Source: Adiantum capillus-veneris (Eukaryota > Streptophyta > Polypodiopsida > Polypodiales > Pteridaceae). From it: DNA of 64,000 bases. Below the pieces are notes generated by a model. The model had not been told where the DNA came from. It saw only the letters and a list, made by a program, of their open reading frames with translations, and did not search any database. Position numbers and translations under genes: made by a program. Each line of letters opens with the position of its first letter. Position 1 is the first letter of the stretch. The stretch lies in assembly GCA_014529385.2 (NCBI GenBank), contig CM043946.1:20638577-20702576 (forward strand). The letters are read 5' to 3'. This document shows, one piece after another, positions 1 to 12,000 of this stretch.

Positions 1-180
1 AGTAAGGAGTTCATAAGACTATTTGTTATGTTGAACAACCATTGCCATAGAGTTTATTTAGCATCTCAATTCTATGTACTAAGTGTTCTTAGTTTGACAT
101 GTTGGTATAAAAAATAAAAGATTGTAACAATTTGTTTTTTCATTCATTGTTGTAAAAAAAATACAAACTATTAGAGTGGA
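1..180. repeat. R1 repeat copy A (truncated by window start)
   Basis: This segment is repeated with few changes at 2861-3006 and continues, beyond the copia insertion, at 13322-13360. A more diverged copy lies around 35194-35355. Shared landmarks are the stretches reading GTTGAACAACCATTGCC and CTAAGTGTTCTTAGTTTGAC. The copy is cut by the window edge, so its start is unknown. The nature of R1 is not recognised; I see no coding domain in it. Confidence 0.75.
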
Positions 181-1634
181 GATTGATAATCACTACTCTT
201 TCAATCAATTGTTTTGTACTTCAGTAGTTGAGTGGTGTCTCTATAAGCAGTGGATTTATAGTTTTTTATTTTAATAGAGCTTTAATCTTCTTATAGTCAT
301 TCATTTTCAATATTGTTTGTGATATTTATTCAAGGAATTTTTTTAAATTATCTTTTTTTTGCCTTAAATCCTATATGGGAATCCGCCTAAAGTGGCACAT
401 GGTTTGGTTTGAAATTGATCCTTATGCAAAGGGATGCTACCAAATATTTTACAAATTATCAATATATGTAAGATAGGGAGTTAGAATTTATTGCAACAAT
501 GTTTGTATATAGAGGGGATGGTTAGTATGGAATGGATTGTATATAGAAGTTTTCTCTAATATGGGTGCACACGCGCAACATACCTCCATTACTAATAGTG
601 AATTCCTTGGCCACTCAATGTGGCATTTTAGTTTGGATTTGAGCCCCATGTCATTCGCTATAGAAATTTAATAAATAACATTGTTTTGATGAAAAACTCT
701 TGAGCTTATTATGTTCAAGGGGTTAGCTATGGGTTGTTGTTTGTTAATGTTTCTTCAATCTTAGCATTAATGGGGATGTACGACTTGTTAGAGTGCCTTG
801 TGGATTGTGCCTATAGGAGTATGATAGGTTCCATCCTCGTAATTGGTTATGCTGGTGGGGTAGGCAGAAAGAGTTGATATGTTTTGATAGCTCAAAAGGT
901 AATATCAAGAAGTATGTGAATTTGCCAATAGGCATCATTCATTAAGTTGCTCCATTTATCATAAATAACGAGAGTTATGATTAGCTATAGGCTTTATATA
1001 TGATCAAGTTGATGCTGATGTGAATGTCAAGGTGAAGGAATTGGTAATGCTAATGGGAGAAAGGCCAAGTAACTATGAAGAACAAGAGATCACCGAACAA
1101 GCTTTCGCTCGATGGTGGGAATTGAAACTTGCTAGGCAAGTAAATATTTGAAGACATGCATTTTTAATTCATGCAAGCCATGGGTGTTGACTTGCCTAAT
1201 GGTGGGTGAAACAAGAAGACAAAGTGTAATGCACCTAGCTAAAAGTGGCAATGTCTATTCGAATCTTCTTGTGAAGCTATACATATTTTTGGTAAAGAGC
1301 GACAATCCTTTCAGTGGAGTTGTCCTCGAGTGTTTGTTCATACGTCGAACGAAGTGGACCCGCCAACCTACAAGATATATGAAGGACAAGGAATGATGTT
1401 AGTGTATGTGAGCTTCATGTGTTGAAAATTGTAGCACTGTGATTGCATGGAGACTACCCAAGCTAGGATTTTGAAAACAGGGGGAGATTGCCTAACATTT
1501 GACCAACTTGCTTGAAAAACACCAACTAGTTCAAACACGGTGTCTTCAAGAGGACCCAAGAATGCTCGCAAAACTGTGAAGCATTTCATCAAAGATCTTG
1601 GTGTACCACACAGTCACACAAAGCCTGATGTTCG

Positions 1635-1693
<59 letters not shown>

Positions 1694-2069
1694 TGCACAA
1701 TAATTTCTCCTTAAACAATGGTTGTTGAGAACCAAAGGTGCATGAACTATGACGAGGTGTAGTAGATTTGCAGACGCGTATGCTGGTTGAGAGGTTGACG
1801 GGTTGAAAAAAAAAGGTAAAATAGAGACTATTTACTTGGTGAGCCCAATGTACTTTTTTACATTCTACAGCTAGGAGTTGGCCTCTTGGCATGATCTAGG
1901 CCATTGTTCGCCATTCTAATCATACTGCCAACAACGTCACAAAAAAGTAACTCATGGAGCTACTAAGAAAGATAACGACACTAAACAAGAAAGCTTCTTC
2001 TGAAAAACAAGAAATCCTTCAAGATAATTGCCATTCAAACCCTCCCATTCTTCAAGATGGTACATATGC
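181..2069. other. AT-rich interval without a recognisable gene
   Basis: No family-level coding similarity is visible. A short stretch at about 1008-1150 on the + strand reads as plausible protein (it includes NYEEQEITEQAFARWWELK) and then ends at a stop. It could be a relic exon of an unknown gene or transposon, but nothing around it extends the frame. The rest is AT-rich with scattered stops in all frames. Confidence 0.4.
1638..1691. repeat. (GA)n microsatellite
   Basis: About 27 uninterrupted GA dinucleotides. Open frames across it encode only Arg-Glu or Ser-Leu repeats and are artefacts. Confidence 0.95.
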
Positions 2070-2141
2070 TTATACGATAAGAGGTTGCCCCCTATTATCT
2101 CATGGTTACACCATATGTATAATGGAGGGGGGAGAGAGGAA

Positions 2142-2155
2142 GGGGGGGGGGGGGG
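2142..2155 (+). repeat. Homopolymer G14
   Basis: Fourteen consecutive G residues inside a purine-rich stretch. The homologous position in copy C (about 33730-33760) is purine-rich but has no such run. Confidence 0.9.
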
Positions 2156-2346
2156 TATAAAGGGAGGGGTGAGTATTGAGGATTTTACATTTTTATTATT
2201 GAGGATGTTCTAGCTATACCAATTGGAAGTATAGATGTAACCTCACCTATTCCCATGTTTTTCGCCTTATTGATATGTACATACAGTTGCAAAAACCTAA
2301 TTTCTATAAAATATTATGTGTGTGACATGAAACTGACTTAAAAGAC

Positions 2347-2348
<2 letters not shown>

Positions 2349-2395
<47 letters not shown>
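2349..2395. repeat. (AT)n microsatellite
   Basis: About 23 AT dinucleotides in R1 copy B. Copy C instead carries a GT run (34480-34509) at a comparable place. Confidence 0.95.
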
Positions 2396-2397
<2 letters not shown>

Positions 2398-3006
2398 GAA
2401 TATTTCTTTTCTTGGCTAAATTGTGTAAGCATGTTTAAGTATTAATAAAAATGGGATGCCCAACTGTTTAAATGACACAACCTTGAGAGTTTTAAGTACT
2501 TTTTCCTTAAGAGCCTAGTTTAAATGAAACATTTATTGCAATTGGGAATTAGAGTTTGGTTTTTAAGGTTGTAGAGCCCTTGAATTCCATATTTGACCTT
2601 TCAGAGAAATTGACAATTTTCTAGGATTTTCCTTTGAAGGGATATATCAAAAAAATTTCCTTCTTGTGGAAGGGCTAGTTAAAAGCAATATTGCTCTTGA
2701 AGGGCACTTTTTAGGTGAGTTAATTTAATTACAGCGAATTATTTGAATCTTGCAGATTGACATTTAATTTGGATCCTCAATGGCAAAGATGGGAGTACAC
2801 AAGACATTGTGTGGATCTAGATGTGTGTCTCAAAAGTTGCAATAATGGTAGATTGGTAGTAAGGAGTTCATAAGACTATTTTATTATGTTGAACAACCAT
2901 TGCCATAGATTTCATTTAGCATCTCAATTCTATGTACTAAGTGTTCTTAGTTTGACATGTTTGTATGAAAAATGAAAGATTGCTACAATTTGTTTTTTTA
3001 TTCGTT

Positions 3007-3233
3007 TGTTACCATATACATGTGGTAGTGATGTGTGTGAACACACTAGGACCGCTGGGGCATTTTTTCCCTCTTTAGGAGTTTTTTCCCCCCGTGCATT
3101 GTATATACGCCCATCACTCTAGGGCTATAAATCTTTCCATTGCACACTAAGTTATACACTCTCCATTGTGTGCCTTGAGCTTCCTTTATCTTGTCTAAGC
3201 TGTGTGCGTTTCTCTACAACCCTAATTCCAACA
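3007..3233 (+). repeat. 5' LTR of Copia-out
   Basis: It matches 13095-13321 directly, and 3927-4153 and 8835-9061 in reverse complement. A CTATAAAT box at about 3125-3132 is the likely promoter element, followed by the TTCCATTGCACAC region. The LTR ends CCAACA next to the primer site. Confidence 0.95.
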
Positions 3234-3234
3234 A

Positions 3235-3250
3235 TTGATATCAGAGCAGG
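3235..3250 (+). other. Primer binding site (initiator Met tRNA) of Copia-out
   Basis: TTGATATCAGAGCAGG directly follows the LTR. It matches the plant initiator-Met complement TGGTATCAGAGC with one G-to-A change. The nested copy keeps the unmutated version at 8821-8832. Confidence 0.9.
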
Positions 3251-3593
3251 TTTTCTTCCCGGGCTTAGTCGCCAACTGCTCTAGTACACGCCTGCTCACT
3301 TTCTTCGATTCCAGTGAGCTTTGGCGAGCGTTCGCAGGTAGACTAATATTTTGGGTAAGCTCGTAGAGCTTGGTCTGCTCAGATTTTTGATTTGGGCTCA
3401 TTTCGGCCTCCGTTTCCACTACAGGCAGTACTGCACAGGCTATTTCGTCATTTTGTGCAGAATTTCTGTCAGTGCCCTTTTTTGCATAACAGGTACCTTA
3501 TATTCTTCTACTATTTGTGCTATACAGCACGTGTTGTTCCCGCTCCGTTTCTCCTGTTTTCGGGCAGTTTTCACATCAAGTGCAGCATTTACC

Positions 3594-3921
3594 ATGGCTG
3601 ACAACAACAACACAGATTTGTTCAAGATGTTTGCTGCTGAGGACAGGTTTGATGGGGACAACTACCCTATGTGGGCTTATATGATGCAACATGTTCTTGT
3701 GTCAAAGGGCATCTGGAACATTGTTCAGGGCATTGATGTACGTCCTGGTTCTGAGGATGTAGGCGATGTTGAGGATGTTGCAGGTCTTGTGCAAGGATTG
3801 CTACTGTTAGAGTTGTTTTGCCTACGGTAGAACAAGCTCATTGGGATGTAAAGAATGTGTAGGCTCATGCATTAATTGCGTTGTCTATGAAGTGCACCAT
3901 TGTTCCTCACATCCGCTCAGT
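3594..3921 (+). pseudogene. Copia-out gag, N-terminal part (disrupted)
   Basis: The start at 3594 reads MADNNNTDLFKMFAAEDRF and matches the start of the nested copy. The frame is broken by a one-base deletion near 3790, where the nested copy keeps an extra C, and by a CAG-to-TAG stop at 3860-3862. The reading is then interrupted by Copia-in at 3927 and resumes at 9067. The segment would encode the start of the capsid-like gag domain that packages element RNA. Confidence 0.9.
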
Positions 3922-3926
3922 GAAAT
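3922..3926 (+). other. Target site duplication of Copia-in (left)
   Basis: GAAAT here is repeated exactly at 9062-9066 on the other side of Copia-in. Joining across it restores the alignment of outer gag with the nested gag. Confidence 0.95.
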
Positions 3927-4153
3927 TGTTGGAATTAGGGTTGCAGAGAAACACACACAACTTGGAGAAGACGAAGGAAGCTCAAGGCACACAATAGAGA
4001 GTGTGTTACTTAGTGTGCAATGGAAAGATAGATAGCCCTAGAGCGATGGGCGTACATACAATGCACGGGGGAGAAAACCTCCTAAAGAGGGAAAAAATGC
4101 CCCGACGGTCCTAGTGTGTTCACACACATCACTACCACATGTATATGATAACA
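3927..4153 (-). repeat. 3' LTR of Copia-in
   Basis: Reverse-complement copy of the family LTR, running from TGTTGGAATTAGGG to TGATAACA on the + strand. It corresponds to the 3' LTR because the element is on the - strand. Confidence 0.95.
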
Positions 4154-4166
4154 AATCCCCCCTGGA
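4154..4166 (-). other. Polypurine tract of Copia-in
   Basis: On the - strand a CCAGGGGGGATTT run lies directly before the 3' LTR. This is the expected plus-strand primer position. Confidence 0.75.
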
Positions 4167-4228
4167 GTGATGCGGTGAACGAGAGCTGGCACATGAGTAA
4201 AGGGAAGTGCCATGCCCTGAGGACAGGA

Positions 4229-7200
4229 TCAGTCCACAAAGGGGAGTAAGCCCAAAGCTTTGCGGAAAGCTACAAGCTTCTCACGAGACAATGCCTTTGT
4301 GAAAAGATCTGCAAGGTTGTCCTGTGTTGGCACATAAGCCAAGCTGATCTCTCCTGCTGAGAGCCTCTCCCTGACATAGTGGTAATGCACCTCAATGTGC
4401 TTTGTGCGAGCATGAAAAACTGGGTTCCTCGCAACTGCCAATGCGCTCTGACTGTCAGTGTAGATAGTGTTGGCAGTGTCCTGTCCAACACCCAAGTCAG
4501 CCATAAGGCGTCTGAGCCATACACACTCAACCGTAGCTGTGAAGACTGCCCTGTACTTAGCCTCACAAATCGAAGTGGACACAGTAGGTTGCTTCTTACT
4601 CAACCATGATATACATGAACTGCCAAGCATGAAACAAAAACCACTTGTGGACACTCGCGTGTCAAAACAACCAGCCCAATCTGAGTCCGAAAAAGCATGT
4701 AAGTCTGGCGGCAATGATCCCCCCTTGGGATAAAACAAGCCAAGATGTAAAGTGCCACTAAGGTAGCGGAAAATCCTCTAGACAGCCTACCAATGCTTAG
4801 ACCCTAGGCTATGCATAAATCTGCTGACCTGCGAGACTGCAAACTGAATATCTGGCCTCGTGTTGCATACATAAATGAGGCAGCCAACAGCAGTTTGGTA
4901 AAGAGTGACATCAGCAAGATCGCCAGCATCATGTAGACTCAACTTCAAACCTGTTTCCATGGGAGTGGCAATAGGTTTGCAATCCTCAAGTCCAAACTTA
5001 CATAGCAATGTCTCTATGTAACTTTTCTGACACAAGGCAATACCACCATCACACTGCTTAAACTGTATACCCAAGTAATGATGCAACAGCCCCAAATCTT
5101 TCATCTTGAAAGTAGCATTCAAATCAGCCTTAAATTCAGCAATATGTCTCTCATTTGGTCCAGTGATCAGCAAATCATCAACATAAAGAACCACAATGAG
5201 AAATACATCATCCTCACGCTTTACATACAATGTGCTTTCTGTTGGACTGTTACGAATGCCTCGTTTAACCAAATGAGTGTCAGCTTTCTCATACCAAGCA
5301 CGAGGAGATTGCTTCAACCCATACAAAGCCTTATTACATTTGCACACTTTGTCCTCTTGTCCTTTTATGACAAAACCGGGAGGCTGCGTTACATAAACTT
5401 CCTCAAATATGTCACCATTCAAGAAAGCAGTAACAATGTCTGATTGACGTACATCCCAACCAAAATGAGCTGCCAATGCACATAGAAAACGTACAGTAGT
5501 TATACGACAAGTGGGAGCAAAAGTCTCTTCATAATCTATGCCTTTTTGTTGTGCATAACCCTTTGCAACAAGTCGAGCCTTATGGCAATCGATCTCACCA
5601 TCCGGCTTGCGTTTCAACTTGTAAACCCACTTCGTACCAATGGCCTTTTTGCCAGGAGGCAAATCACATAAAGTCCATGTGTCATTCTCTATAAGTGCAT
5701 CATATTCTGATTTCATGGCAGCAATCCAATTTTCTGAATTCTGTGCTTCATCAAAAGACAGAGGCTCCTCAACATCATGTAAACTAGACACAGCCAAAGC
5801 ATAACAATCTGATGCATAAGATGCATGGCGAGAGCCTGAACGAGTACGACTAGATAAAGGTGCATCCAATTTACTGTCACGCAAAGTGTGCACCAGCCAT
5901 TTTGGCATACCTCTAGCCTGCTCATTTTCAGCCCTTTCCTCATCAAGTACATCATGTACATCTGCATCAGTAATAGGCTGTTCTAAAACATTTTTAGAAA
6001 CCCCCATAGGCTGTATATTTGCCTCATTAGAACTTACATTCGTATTTCCACCACTGAAAAGAGGCAACAAAGTGTCATAAATGTCCTGTGAGCTTACATT
6101 ACTGTCTCTAGTACATGACAGCAAGGGCTGAACAGAATCTTCCACAAACACTACATCCCGTGAAACCAGAATACGTTTTGTTTGCGGATGATACAACCTG
6201 TAACCTTTGCTTTCATCACTATAACCAACAAAAATACATTTGACAGCCTTATCATCCAATTTTCTGCGCTGCACTTGTGGCACCAAAGCATATGCCAAAC
6301 AGCCAAAAACACGCACGTGCTCAATAGAAGGCTTTCTATCATGCCATGCTTCATATGGAGTAATAGACTGCAAAGCTTTCGTAGGACACCTGTTAAGTAC
6401 ATAAGTGGCACACATGATGGCCTCAAGCCAAAAAGAATGCGGCAAAGCTTGACTTTTTACCATACATCGTGCCATTTCCGTTAGTGACCTGTTTTCCCCC
6501 TCAGCAACACCATTTTGCTAAGGTGTATAAGGCACTGTACATTGGTGTTTTATCCCACGACTAGCCAGAAATGCATTAAATTCATGAGACATATACTCCC
6601 CCCCTCGATCGGAACGGAGGGTGCCCATAGTACATTTTGAGACATTTTCAGCCATAGCCAAAAATTGTTTGAAGCACATAAAAACTTCAGACTTCGCTTT
6701 AAGCGGAAATACCCATGCATGCCTGGAGTAATCATCAATGAAAGTCACGAAGTACAGGTAATTGCCCAAGGACGGAGTTTGCATGGGCCCACAAACATCA
6801 CTATGCACAAGCTGCAACCTGCATGTGGCCCTAACTGAACCATCCTTTGGAAACTTAGAACGCTGCATTTTACCCGGAATACAGCCTTCACAAACATGTT
6901 TGACAGGTTCTTCAAGAGGCGGCAAAGAACCAACCATATCAGATTTCTGCAAACGCAGCAAACTGGCAAAATTCAGATGACCAAAACGTGCATGCCAAAG
7001 TTTTGCATCTGAAATAGCCCTTGAATCTGCAACATCATTTGCAAAATTTTGTCCACACTTGTCATACAAAGTGAGCTTATACAGCCCACGGCACAAAAGC
7101 CCAGATGCAACAATTTCATCACCAAAACTGAGATCATGAACTGTACATCTGTCATCCACAAATTTGACTACAAGTCCAAGTCTAGCAAGTGCGGATACAG

Positions 7201-8515
7201 ACAAGAGATTCTTCTTGATCCCAGGTACATAAAGTGCATCAACAAGTGTGAAGGAACTGCCATTAGCAGCAGTGAGCAGAATCTTTCCAACTCCCTGAAC
7301 TGGATAAGAGGCGTTGTTGGAACAAGTGACTGAATTCCCATGAGGGACAGACTCGAGAGAGGTAAACAATTCACGATGTGAGGTAATGTGCTTTGTAGCA
7401 CCACTGTCGAAATACCACACATGTGAATCTGCAGCAACTGACAAGCATGCATCATGGACAGCAAGATTGTAGGTGCACTCTGCGCTAAAAGCCCATTCTG
7501 CATCAACATCAGCATCACAATCTCCTTTCACAGAAGACTCAACAATGGATGCATTTGTAGTGGAACCAGCATTTGCAGTGGAACCACCCTCTTTCTTCTT
7601 AGCCTCTTTGGCCTTCAACTTAGGACACGACTTGATGAAGTGATCATTGGCTTTACAATAATGGCAACGCATCTTCTTTTTGCCCTTATCACCAGAATTG
7701 CCAGACGAATTGCTTCCAGCAGAAGCATTAGGAACAGAATTTTTGCCACTCGCAGCAGAACCATAAGAAGTGGCTGCATTACTGTTACCACCCTTTCTTT
7801 GAGAAGCAATAAAAGCCTGTTCAACTGCACGCTGCCTAGTCCTGTTTTTTCTAGAAAGTGACTCTTGCAACAGCAATGTGCATAATGCATCAAACTTGAC
7901 AACTTCAGGATTTCCTTGGGTCATGAGTCTCCAAGTACTAGCAAAAGTCTGGTAGGAATCTGGTAAGGCATCAAGAACAGTCTGCACAAGGGAACTGTCC
8001 GAAATGACTTCACGTGCAGAAATGAGTTGCTCATTGATATCCTTGACACTAGCAAGGAAAGTGTCCATATCATCTTCCTCATGCATAATCTTCGACTCTA
8101 GCTCTTTACGCAGCAAAGAAATTTTAGCCTCATTGCGGCTTGCATAAAGACCTGCTAGAATATCCCAAGCCTGTTTTGCAGATTTTGCTGAACGGATGTG
8201 AGGAATAATGGTGCGCTTCACAGACAACGCAATCAATGCATGAGCCTGCACATCCTTAACATCCCAACGAGCTTGTTCTGCCGTAGGCAAAACAACTCTA
8301 ACAGCTGCAATCCTTGCAGCAAGACCTGCAACGTCCTCAACATCGCCTACATCTTCAGAACCAGGACGTACATCAATGCCCTGCACAATGTTCCAGACAC
8401 CTTTTGACACAAGAACATATTGCATCATATAAGCCCACATAGGGTAGCTGTCCCCATCCAACCTGTCCTCAGCAGCAAACATCTTGAACACATCTGTGTT
8501 GTTGTTGTCAGCCAT
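4229..8515 (-). pseudogene. Copia-in gag-pol polyprotein (near-intact, three stops)
   Basis: One frame of 1,429 codons starts at ATG 8515 (MADNNNTDVFKMFAAEDRL). Visible domains in order: gag; a canonical CX2CX4HX4C knuckle (CHYCKANDHFIKSC); protease with WYFDSGATKHI; integrase zinc finger (LWHARFGHLNF, CEGC); DDE core with HSDVCGP and LRSDRGGEY; RT with GTKWVYKLKRKPDGE, YGLKQSPRAWY and LYVDDLLITG; and RNase H with FSDSDWAGC and FTKALSREKL. It is interrupted by TAG at 6518-6520 (in the PYTP-QNG stretch of integrase), TAG at 4787-4789 and TAG at 4778-4780. The last two lie between RT and RNase H, beside a 3-base deletion relative to Copia-out. There are no frameshifts. The product would copy and integrate the element RNA. 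Confidence 0.95.
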
Positions 8516-8820
8516 GGTAAATGCTGCACCTGATGTGAAAACTGCCCGAAAATAGGAGAAATGGAGCGGGAACAACTTGTGCTATATAGCACAAACCGTA
8601 GAAGACTATAAGGCACCTGTTATGTAGAAAACGGCACTGACAGAAAATCTGCACAAAATGACGTAATAGCCTGTGCAGTACTGCCCGTAGTGGAAACGGA
8701 GGCCGAAATGAGCCCAAATCAAAATTCTGAGCGAACGCTCGCCAAAGCTCACTGAAATCAGAGAAAGTGAGCAGGCGTGTGCTGGAGCAGCTGGCGACTA
8801 AGCCCGGGAGGACGTGACCT

Positions 8821-8832
8821 GCTCTGATACCA
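8821..8832 (-). other. Primer binding site (initiator Met tRNA) of Copia-in
   Basis: On the - strand TGGTATCAGAGC follows the 5' LTR after two bases. It is a perfect match to the usual plant copia primer site. Confidence 0.93.
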
Positions 8833-8834
8833 AT

Positions 8835-9061
8835 TGTTGGAATTAGGGTTGCAGAGAAACACACACAGCTTGGAGAAGACGAAGGAAGCTCAAGGCACAT
8901 AATAGAGAGTGTGTTACTTAGTGTGCAATGGAAAGATAGATAGCCCTAGAGCGATGGACGTACATACAATGCACGAGGGAAAAAACCTCCTAAAGAGGGA
9001 AAAAATGCGCCGGCGGTCCTAGTGTGTTCACACACATCACTACCACATGTATATGGTAACA
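8835..9061 (-). repeat. 5' LTR of Copia-in
   Basis: The 227-bp partner of 3927-4153. It carries the family promoter region and directs transcription leftwards, into Copia-in gag-pol. Confidence 0.95.
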
Positions 9062-9066
9062 GAAAT

Positions 9067-12000
9067 CTGCAAAACATGCTTGGTATTTTGGCTGGTCTTT
9101 ATGCAAGTCGCAATGAGGCTAAAATTGCTTTGTTGCGTAAAGATCTGGAGTCGAAGATTATGCATGAGGAAGATGATATGGACACTTTTCTTGCTAGTGT
9201 CAAGGATATCAATGAGCAACTTATTTATGCTAGAGAAGTCATTTCAGACAATTCCCTTGTGCAGACTGTCCTTGATGCCTTACCAGATTCTTGCCAGACT
9301 TTTTCTAGTACTTGGAGACTTATGACCCAAGGAAATCTAGAAGTTGTCAAGTTTGATGCATTATGCACATTGCTGTTGCAAGAGTCACTTTCCAGAAAAA
9401 ATAGGACTAGACAGCGTGCAGTTGAACATGCTTTTATTGCTTCTCAAAGAAAGGGTGGTAACAGTAATGTAGCCACTTCTTATGGTTCTGCTGCGAGTGG
9501 CCAAAATTCTGTTCCTAATGCTTCTACAGCAGCACTTCGTCAGGCAATTCTGGTGACAAGGGCAAAAAGAAGATGCGTTGCCATTATTGTAAAGCTAATG
9601 ATCACTTGATCAAGTCGTGTCCTAACTTGAAGGCCAAAGAGGTTAAGAAGAAAGAGGGTGGTTCCACTGCAAATGCTGGCTCCACTACAAATGCAGCCAT
9701 TGTTGAGTCTTCTGTAAAAGGAGACTATAATGCTGATGTTGATGCAGAATGGGCTTTTAGCGCAGAGTGCACTTACAATCCTGCTGTCCATGATGCATGC
9801 TTGTCAATTGCTGCAGATTCACATGTGTGGTATTTCGACAGTGGTGCTACAAAGCACATTACCTCACATCGTGAATTGTTTACCTCTCTCGAGTCTGTCC
9901 CTCATGGGAATTCAGTCACTTGTGCCAACAACGCCTCTTATCCAGTTCAGGGAGTTGGAAAGATTGTGCTCACTGCTGCTAATGGCAGTTCCTTCACACT
10001 TGTTGATGCACTTTATGTACCTGGGATCAAGAAGAATCTCTTGTCTGTATCCGCACTTGCTAGACTTGGACTTGTAGTCAAATTTGTGGATGACAGATGT
10101 ACAGTTCATGATCTCAGTTTTGGTGATGAAATTGTTGCATCTGGCCTTTTGTGCCGTGGGCTGTATAAGCTCATTTTGTATGACAAGTGTAGAATTTTTT
10201 TTTCAAATGCTGTTGCAAATTCAAGGGCTATTTCAGATGCAAAACTTTGGCATGCCCGTTTTGGTCATCTGAATTTTGCCAGTTTGCTGCGTTTGTAGAA
10301 ATCTGATATGGTTTCTTCTGTGCCGCCTCTTGAAGCACCTGTCAAACATGTTTGTGAAGGCTGTATTTTGGGTAAGATGTAGCGTTCTAAGTTTCCAAAG
10401 GATGGTTCAGTTCGGGCCACATGCAAGTTGTAGCTTGTGCATAGTGATGTTTGTGGGCCCATGCAAACTTCGTCCTTGGGCAATTACCTGTACTTCGTGA
10501 CTTTTATTGATGATTACTCCAAGCATGCATGGGTATTTTCGCTTAAAGCGAAGTCCGAAGTTTTTATGTGCTTCAAACAATTTTTGGCTATGGCTGAAAA
10601 TGTCTCGAAATGTACTATGGGCACCCTCCGTTCCGATCGAGGGGGGGGAGTATATGTCTCATGAATTCAATGCATCTCTGGCTAGTTGTGGGATAAAACA
10701 CCAATATACAGTGCCTTATACACCTTAGCAAAATGGTGTTGCTGAGAGGAGAAACATGTCACTTACGGAAATGGCATGATGTATGGTCAAAAGTCAAGCT
10801 TTACCGCATTCTTTTTGGCTTGAGGCCATCATGTGTGCCACTTATGTACTTAACAGGTGTCCTACGAAAGCTTTGCAATCCATTACTCCATATGAAGCAT
10901 GGCATGATAGAAAGCCTTCTATTGAGAACATGCGTGATTTTGGCTGTTTGGCATATGCTTTGGTGCCACAAGTGCAGTGCAGAAAATTGGGTGATAAGGC
11001 TGTGAAATGTATTTTTGTTGGTTATAGTGCTGAAAGCAAAGGTTACAGGTTGTATCATCCACAAAAAAAGGTATTCTGGTTTCACTGGATGTAGTGTTTG
11101 TGGAAGATTCTGTTCAACCCTTGCTGTCATGTACTAGAGATAGTAATGTAAGCTCACAGGACATTTATGACACTTTGTTGCCTCTTTTCAATGGTGGAAA
11201 TACGAATGTAAGTTCCAATGAGGCACATGTACAACCTATGGGGGTTTTTGAAAATGTTACAGATCAGCCTATTACTGATGCAGATGTACATGATGTACTT
11301 GATGAGGAAAGGGCTGAAAATGAGCAGGCTAGAGGTATGCCAAAATGGCTGGTGCACACTTTGCGTGACAGTAAATTGGATGCACCTTTGTCTAGTCGTA
11401 CTCCTTCAGACTCTTGCCATGCAGCTTATGCATCAGATTGTTATGCTTTGGCTTTGTCTAGCTTATATGATGTTGATGAGCCTCTATCTTTTGATGAAGC
11501 ACAGAATTCAAAAAATTGGATGGCTGCCATGCAATCAAAATATGATGCACTTATAGAAAATGACACATGGACTTTATGTGATTTGCCTCCTGGAAAAAAG
11601 GCCATTGGTACAAAGTGGGTTTACAAGTTGCAACGCAAGCCGGATGGTGAGATCGATCGCCATAAGGCTTGACTTGTTGCAAAGGGTTATGCACAACAAA
11701 AAGGCATAGATTATAAAGAGACTTTTGCTCCCACTTGTCATATGACTACTATGCATTTTCTATGTACATTGGCAGCTCATTTTGGTTGGGATGTACATCA
11801 ATCAGACATTGTTACTGCTTTCTTGAATGGTGACATATTTGAGGAAGTTTATGTAATGCAGCCTCGCGGTTTTGTCATAAAAGGACAAGAGGACAAAGTG
11901 TGAAAATGTAAGAAGGCTTTGTATGGGTTGAAGCAATCTCCTCGTGCTTGGTATGAGAAAGCTGACACTCATTTGGTTAAACGAGGATTTTGTAATAGTC

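Larger units (their letters stand above)
2070..3006. repeat. R1 repeat copy B, left part
   Basis: This aligns by eye with 33660-35355 (copy C). Shared landmarks are the run reading ATTATTGAGGATGTTCTAGCT, the block AAATGAAACATTTATTGCAATT, and GACATTTAATTTGGATCCTCA. The right end matches 1-130. The copy is split by the copia insertion at 3007 and resumes at 13322. Confidence 0.7.
3927..9061 (-). mobile_element. Ty1/copia LTR retrotransposon Copia-in (nested, opposite strand)
   Basis: A complete 5,135-bp element in - orientation with 227-bp LTRs at 3927-4153 (3' LTR) and 8835-9061 (5' LTR), flanked by perfect GAAAT duplications. The two LTRs differ at about eight positions by eye (about 96% identity), so the insertion is fairly young. 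It has a perfect initiator-Met primer site and a purine tract before the 3' LTR. Gag-pol is one frame with only three in-frame stops. It inserted into gag of an older member of its own family. Confidence 0.97.

Noticed and set aside
1540-1892. ORFs over the GA microsatellite
   Set aside because: Arg-Glu or Ser-Leu repeats only; artefact of the dinucleotide run.
2142-2155. G14 run as a G-quadruplex signal
   Set aside because: A single homopolymer in a purine microsatellite context, not conserved in the other R1 copy; replication slippage explains it.
5078-5443. Open frames antisense to copia pol (also 11802-12167)
   Set aside because: Shadow frames; they mirror the coding strand of RT and have no family similarity.
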